Source: Clostridia bacterium (GTDB lineage Bacteria; Bacillota; Clostridia; Christensenellales; DTU072). Taken from it: 5,819 nucleotides of DNA. Each line of letters starts with the position of its first letter. Position 1 is the stretch's first letter. This document shows positions 4,459 to 5,819 of this stretch, piece by piece. The position numbers were made by a program, and so were the translations under genes. The notes beneath the pieces were generated by a model. It was not told the origin of the DNA. It did no database searches and worked only from the letters and a program-made list of their open reading frames with translations. The stretch covers positions 1 through 5,819 of the forward strand of contig JAQVME010000097.1 in the NCBI GenBank assembly GCA_028703745.1, given 5' to 3'.

Positions 4459-5819
4459 TTATAAATCAAATATATCGTTGCATACCTGTTCGGCGAACGC
4501 TTTTTCGTGGGTAACAAGTATTATTGCGCCGCCGTATTCGGAAAGCGCCTTTGCTAAGCTATCTTTGGCGGTAATATCGAGGTGGTTCGTCGGCTCGTCC
4601 AACAGAAGAAAGTTGCCCTGATGCTGCATAAGTGCGCACAGCTTTACTTTGACCTGCTCTCCGCCGCTGAGAGTCGAAAGGGGCTTGGTTGCGAGATCGT
4701 TTTTGATGCCTACGTTGCCTAGCCGCGTTCTCACCTCTTTAATATTCAGTCTGGGGCTGGCGTCGGTTATATACGCCATAGCGTTGCCGTCCGGATTGCG
4801 GAACTCCAGTTCTTGTTCCAAATAGAGCTTTTTTGCGCTCAAAGAGAATTCAAACCTGCCCTTGACGGAGGGAATTTTGCCGGTAAGGGTTTTCAGCAGG
4901 GTGCTTTTTCCGATGCCGTTTGTGCCGCGAATCCATAGCTTCGTCTGGCTGTCCATATGAATATTTATCGGCGGAAGTATTGCCTTGCCGTTGTAGCCCA
5001 CCTCAAGATTTTTTACTATCAGCATATCTTTTGAATTCGTCTCAAGATAGGGAAAGCCGAAGGTGGCGGGGTATATCGTCACGGGCTTGTTGATAATGTC
5101 AAGCTTCTCGAGCATCTTTTTTCGCGAGTTTGCCATGCCCGCCGTGGCGGCTCTTGCCTTGTTCTTAGCAATGAACTCTTCCATCTTCTTGATTTGTTGC
5201 TGCTGTTTTTCAAAGCCTTCGGCGTGTTGCTTAGCGCTTATGGCGCTTGCGGTGAGAAAGTCACTGTAGTTGCCCGAATATTTTTTTATTTTGCGTTCCT
5301 CGACGCTTATTATGTTGTTGCATACCTTGTTAAGAAATTCTGTGTCATGCGAAATGACAAGGACCGTGCCCTTATATTCGTTTATATATTTTGTCAGCCA
5401 GTCTATATGCTCAATATCGAGGAAATTCGTCGGCTCGTCCAGCAGTATGATGTCAAAGTCCGACAAAAGCAGACCCGCCAGCATCAGCTTTGCGCGCTGT
5501 CCGCCGCTCAGCGTCGATACCTTGGTATCATAACCGAAATTGCCTATGCCCAGACCGTTGGCAACCTTCTTGATGTTGCTGTCAAGCTCAAAGAAACTTT
5601 CTTTCGTTAGCGTGTCAAGGATATTCGACGAGCGGACGATCAGCTTTTCGAGCTTGTCCATATCCGCTTCGGTTTCCATTTCTTTATAAATTTGTTCCAG
5701 CTTGTCGTTGAGTTCAAATAGGCGTCGAAAGGCGCCCTCAAGATACTGCATTACCGTCAAAGAGCGGTCGATGTCGGCGTGCTGGTCAAGGTAGCCCCAC
5801 TTAATGCCGGGCAGCCACC
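4459..5819 (-). CDS. ABC-F family ATPase (tandem ATP-binding cassette, ribosome-associated type), N-terminus outside the window
   Basis: The frame is open to the window edge (452 visible residues beginning WLPGIKWGYLDQHADIDRS), so the TTG at 5760 is internal and the true start lies beyond 5819. Numbering from that TTG codon, domain 1 shows LSGGQ (84-88), Walker B IILLDEPTNFLD with Glu109, and the H-switch ISHD (His138). A charged helical linker of the ABC-F type follows (about 171-225, with KQQQQIKKMEEFIAKNKARA). Domain 2 shows Walker A GTNGIGKST (279-287), LSGGE (364-368), Walker B FLLLDEPTNHLD with Glu389, and VTHE (His418). Domain 1's Walker A should be in the missing 60-100 residues. There are no membrane segments. 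ABC-F proteins act on ribosomes as translation factors or antibiotic-protection proteins. The protein ends soon after the second H-switch with no long C-terminal extension, and which subfamily it belongs to cannot be told here. Confidence 0.93.
   Translation of the reverse strand, partial: WLPGIKWGYLDQHADIDRSLTVMQYLEGAFRRLFELNDKLEQIYKEMETEADMDKLEKLIVRSSNILDTLTKESFFELDSNIKKVANGLGIGNFGYDTKVSTLSGGQRAKLMLAGLLLSDFDIILLDEPTNFLDIEHIDWLTKYINEYKGTVLVISHDTEFLNKVCNNIISVEERKIKKYSGNYSDFLTASAISAKQHAEGFEKQQQQIKKMEEFIAKNKARAATAGMANSRKKMLEKLDIINKPVTIYPATFGFPYLETNSKDMLIVKNLEVGYNGKAILPPINIHMDSQTKLWIRGTNGIGKSTLLKTLTGKIPSVKGRFEFSLSAKKLYLEQELEFRNPDGNAMAYITDASPRLNIKEVRTRLGNVGIKNDLATKPLSTLSGGEQVKVKLCALMQHQGNFLLLDEPTNHLDITAKDSLAKALSEYGGAIILVTHEKAFAEQVCNDIFDL

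Noticed and set aside
5194..5610. 138-residue plus-strand open frame
   Set aside because: It is antisense to the ABC-F coiled linker and first ATPase domain, whose motifs are unambiguous.
1..5819. CRISPR array, tRNA/rRNA, insertion sequence, integrase or defence genes
   Set aside because: No regularly spaced repeats, cloverleaf-like sequence, terminal inverted repeats, transposase or nuclease motifs were seen on either strand.

Overview
The window looks like an ordinary chromosomal segment of a low-to-mid GC, Firmicutes/Clostridia-type bacterium, probably from an uncultured lineage. Supporting signs are strong AAGGAG/AAAGGA-type ribosome binding sites, TTG starts, SigA-type promoters (TTGACA-17-TATAAT, TGnTATAAT), Rho-independent terminators, and clostridial-type families: a Zn-dependent phospholipase C-like protein, an Atg22/UMF1-type MFS protein and an ABC-F ATPase. 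Species cannot be assigned from the sequence alone.

Layout. Positions 1 to about 127 are a very AT-rich stretch (about 29% GC by hand count, against about 53% in the next 120 bases). It carries an open frame that does not match the frame of the following gene, so a junction lies near 113-131. From there to 862 is the C-terminal part of a geranylgeranyl-reductase-type FAD oxidoreductase, missing its N-terminal half. A textbook promoter at 936-964 drives a 105-residue tail-anchored membrane protein (999-1316), followed by a strong terminator (1340-1373). Almost directly after that terminator is a TTG-started two-helix membrane protein resembling YcxB-like proteins (1393-2001). A perfect palindromic terminator (2020-2045) separates it from a convergent MFS transporter on the minus strand (2066-3394). 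The MFS gene is divergent from a cytosolic Zn-dependent phospholipase C-family protein (3523-4440); they share a 128-base AT-rich intergenic region with an extended -10 promoter on each strand. A bidirectional terminator hairpin (4440-4457) separates the phospholipase-like gene from a convergent ABC-F ATPase (minus strand, 4459 to beyond 5819), whose N-terminus is outside the window.

The genes do not form one pathway. They are single-gene transcription units, mostly separated by their own terminators. I see no CRISPR array, tRNA, rRNA, insertion sequence or defence system. The points most worth checking are the composition and frame break near 120, the terminator placed just before the ribosome binding site of the YcxB-like gene, the uncharacterised tail-anchored protein, and the phospholipase-like protein that keeps a full set of candidate metal ligands but has no export signal.
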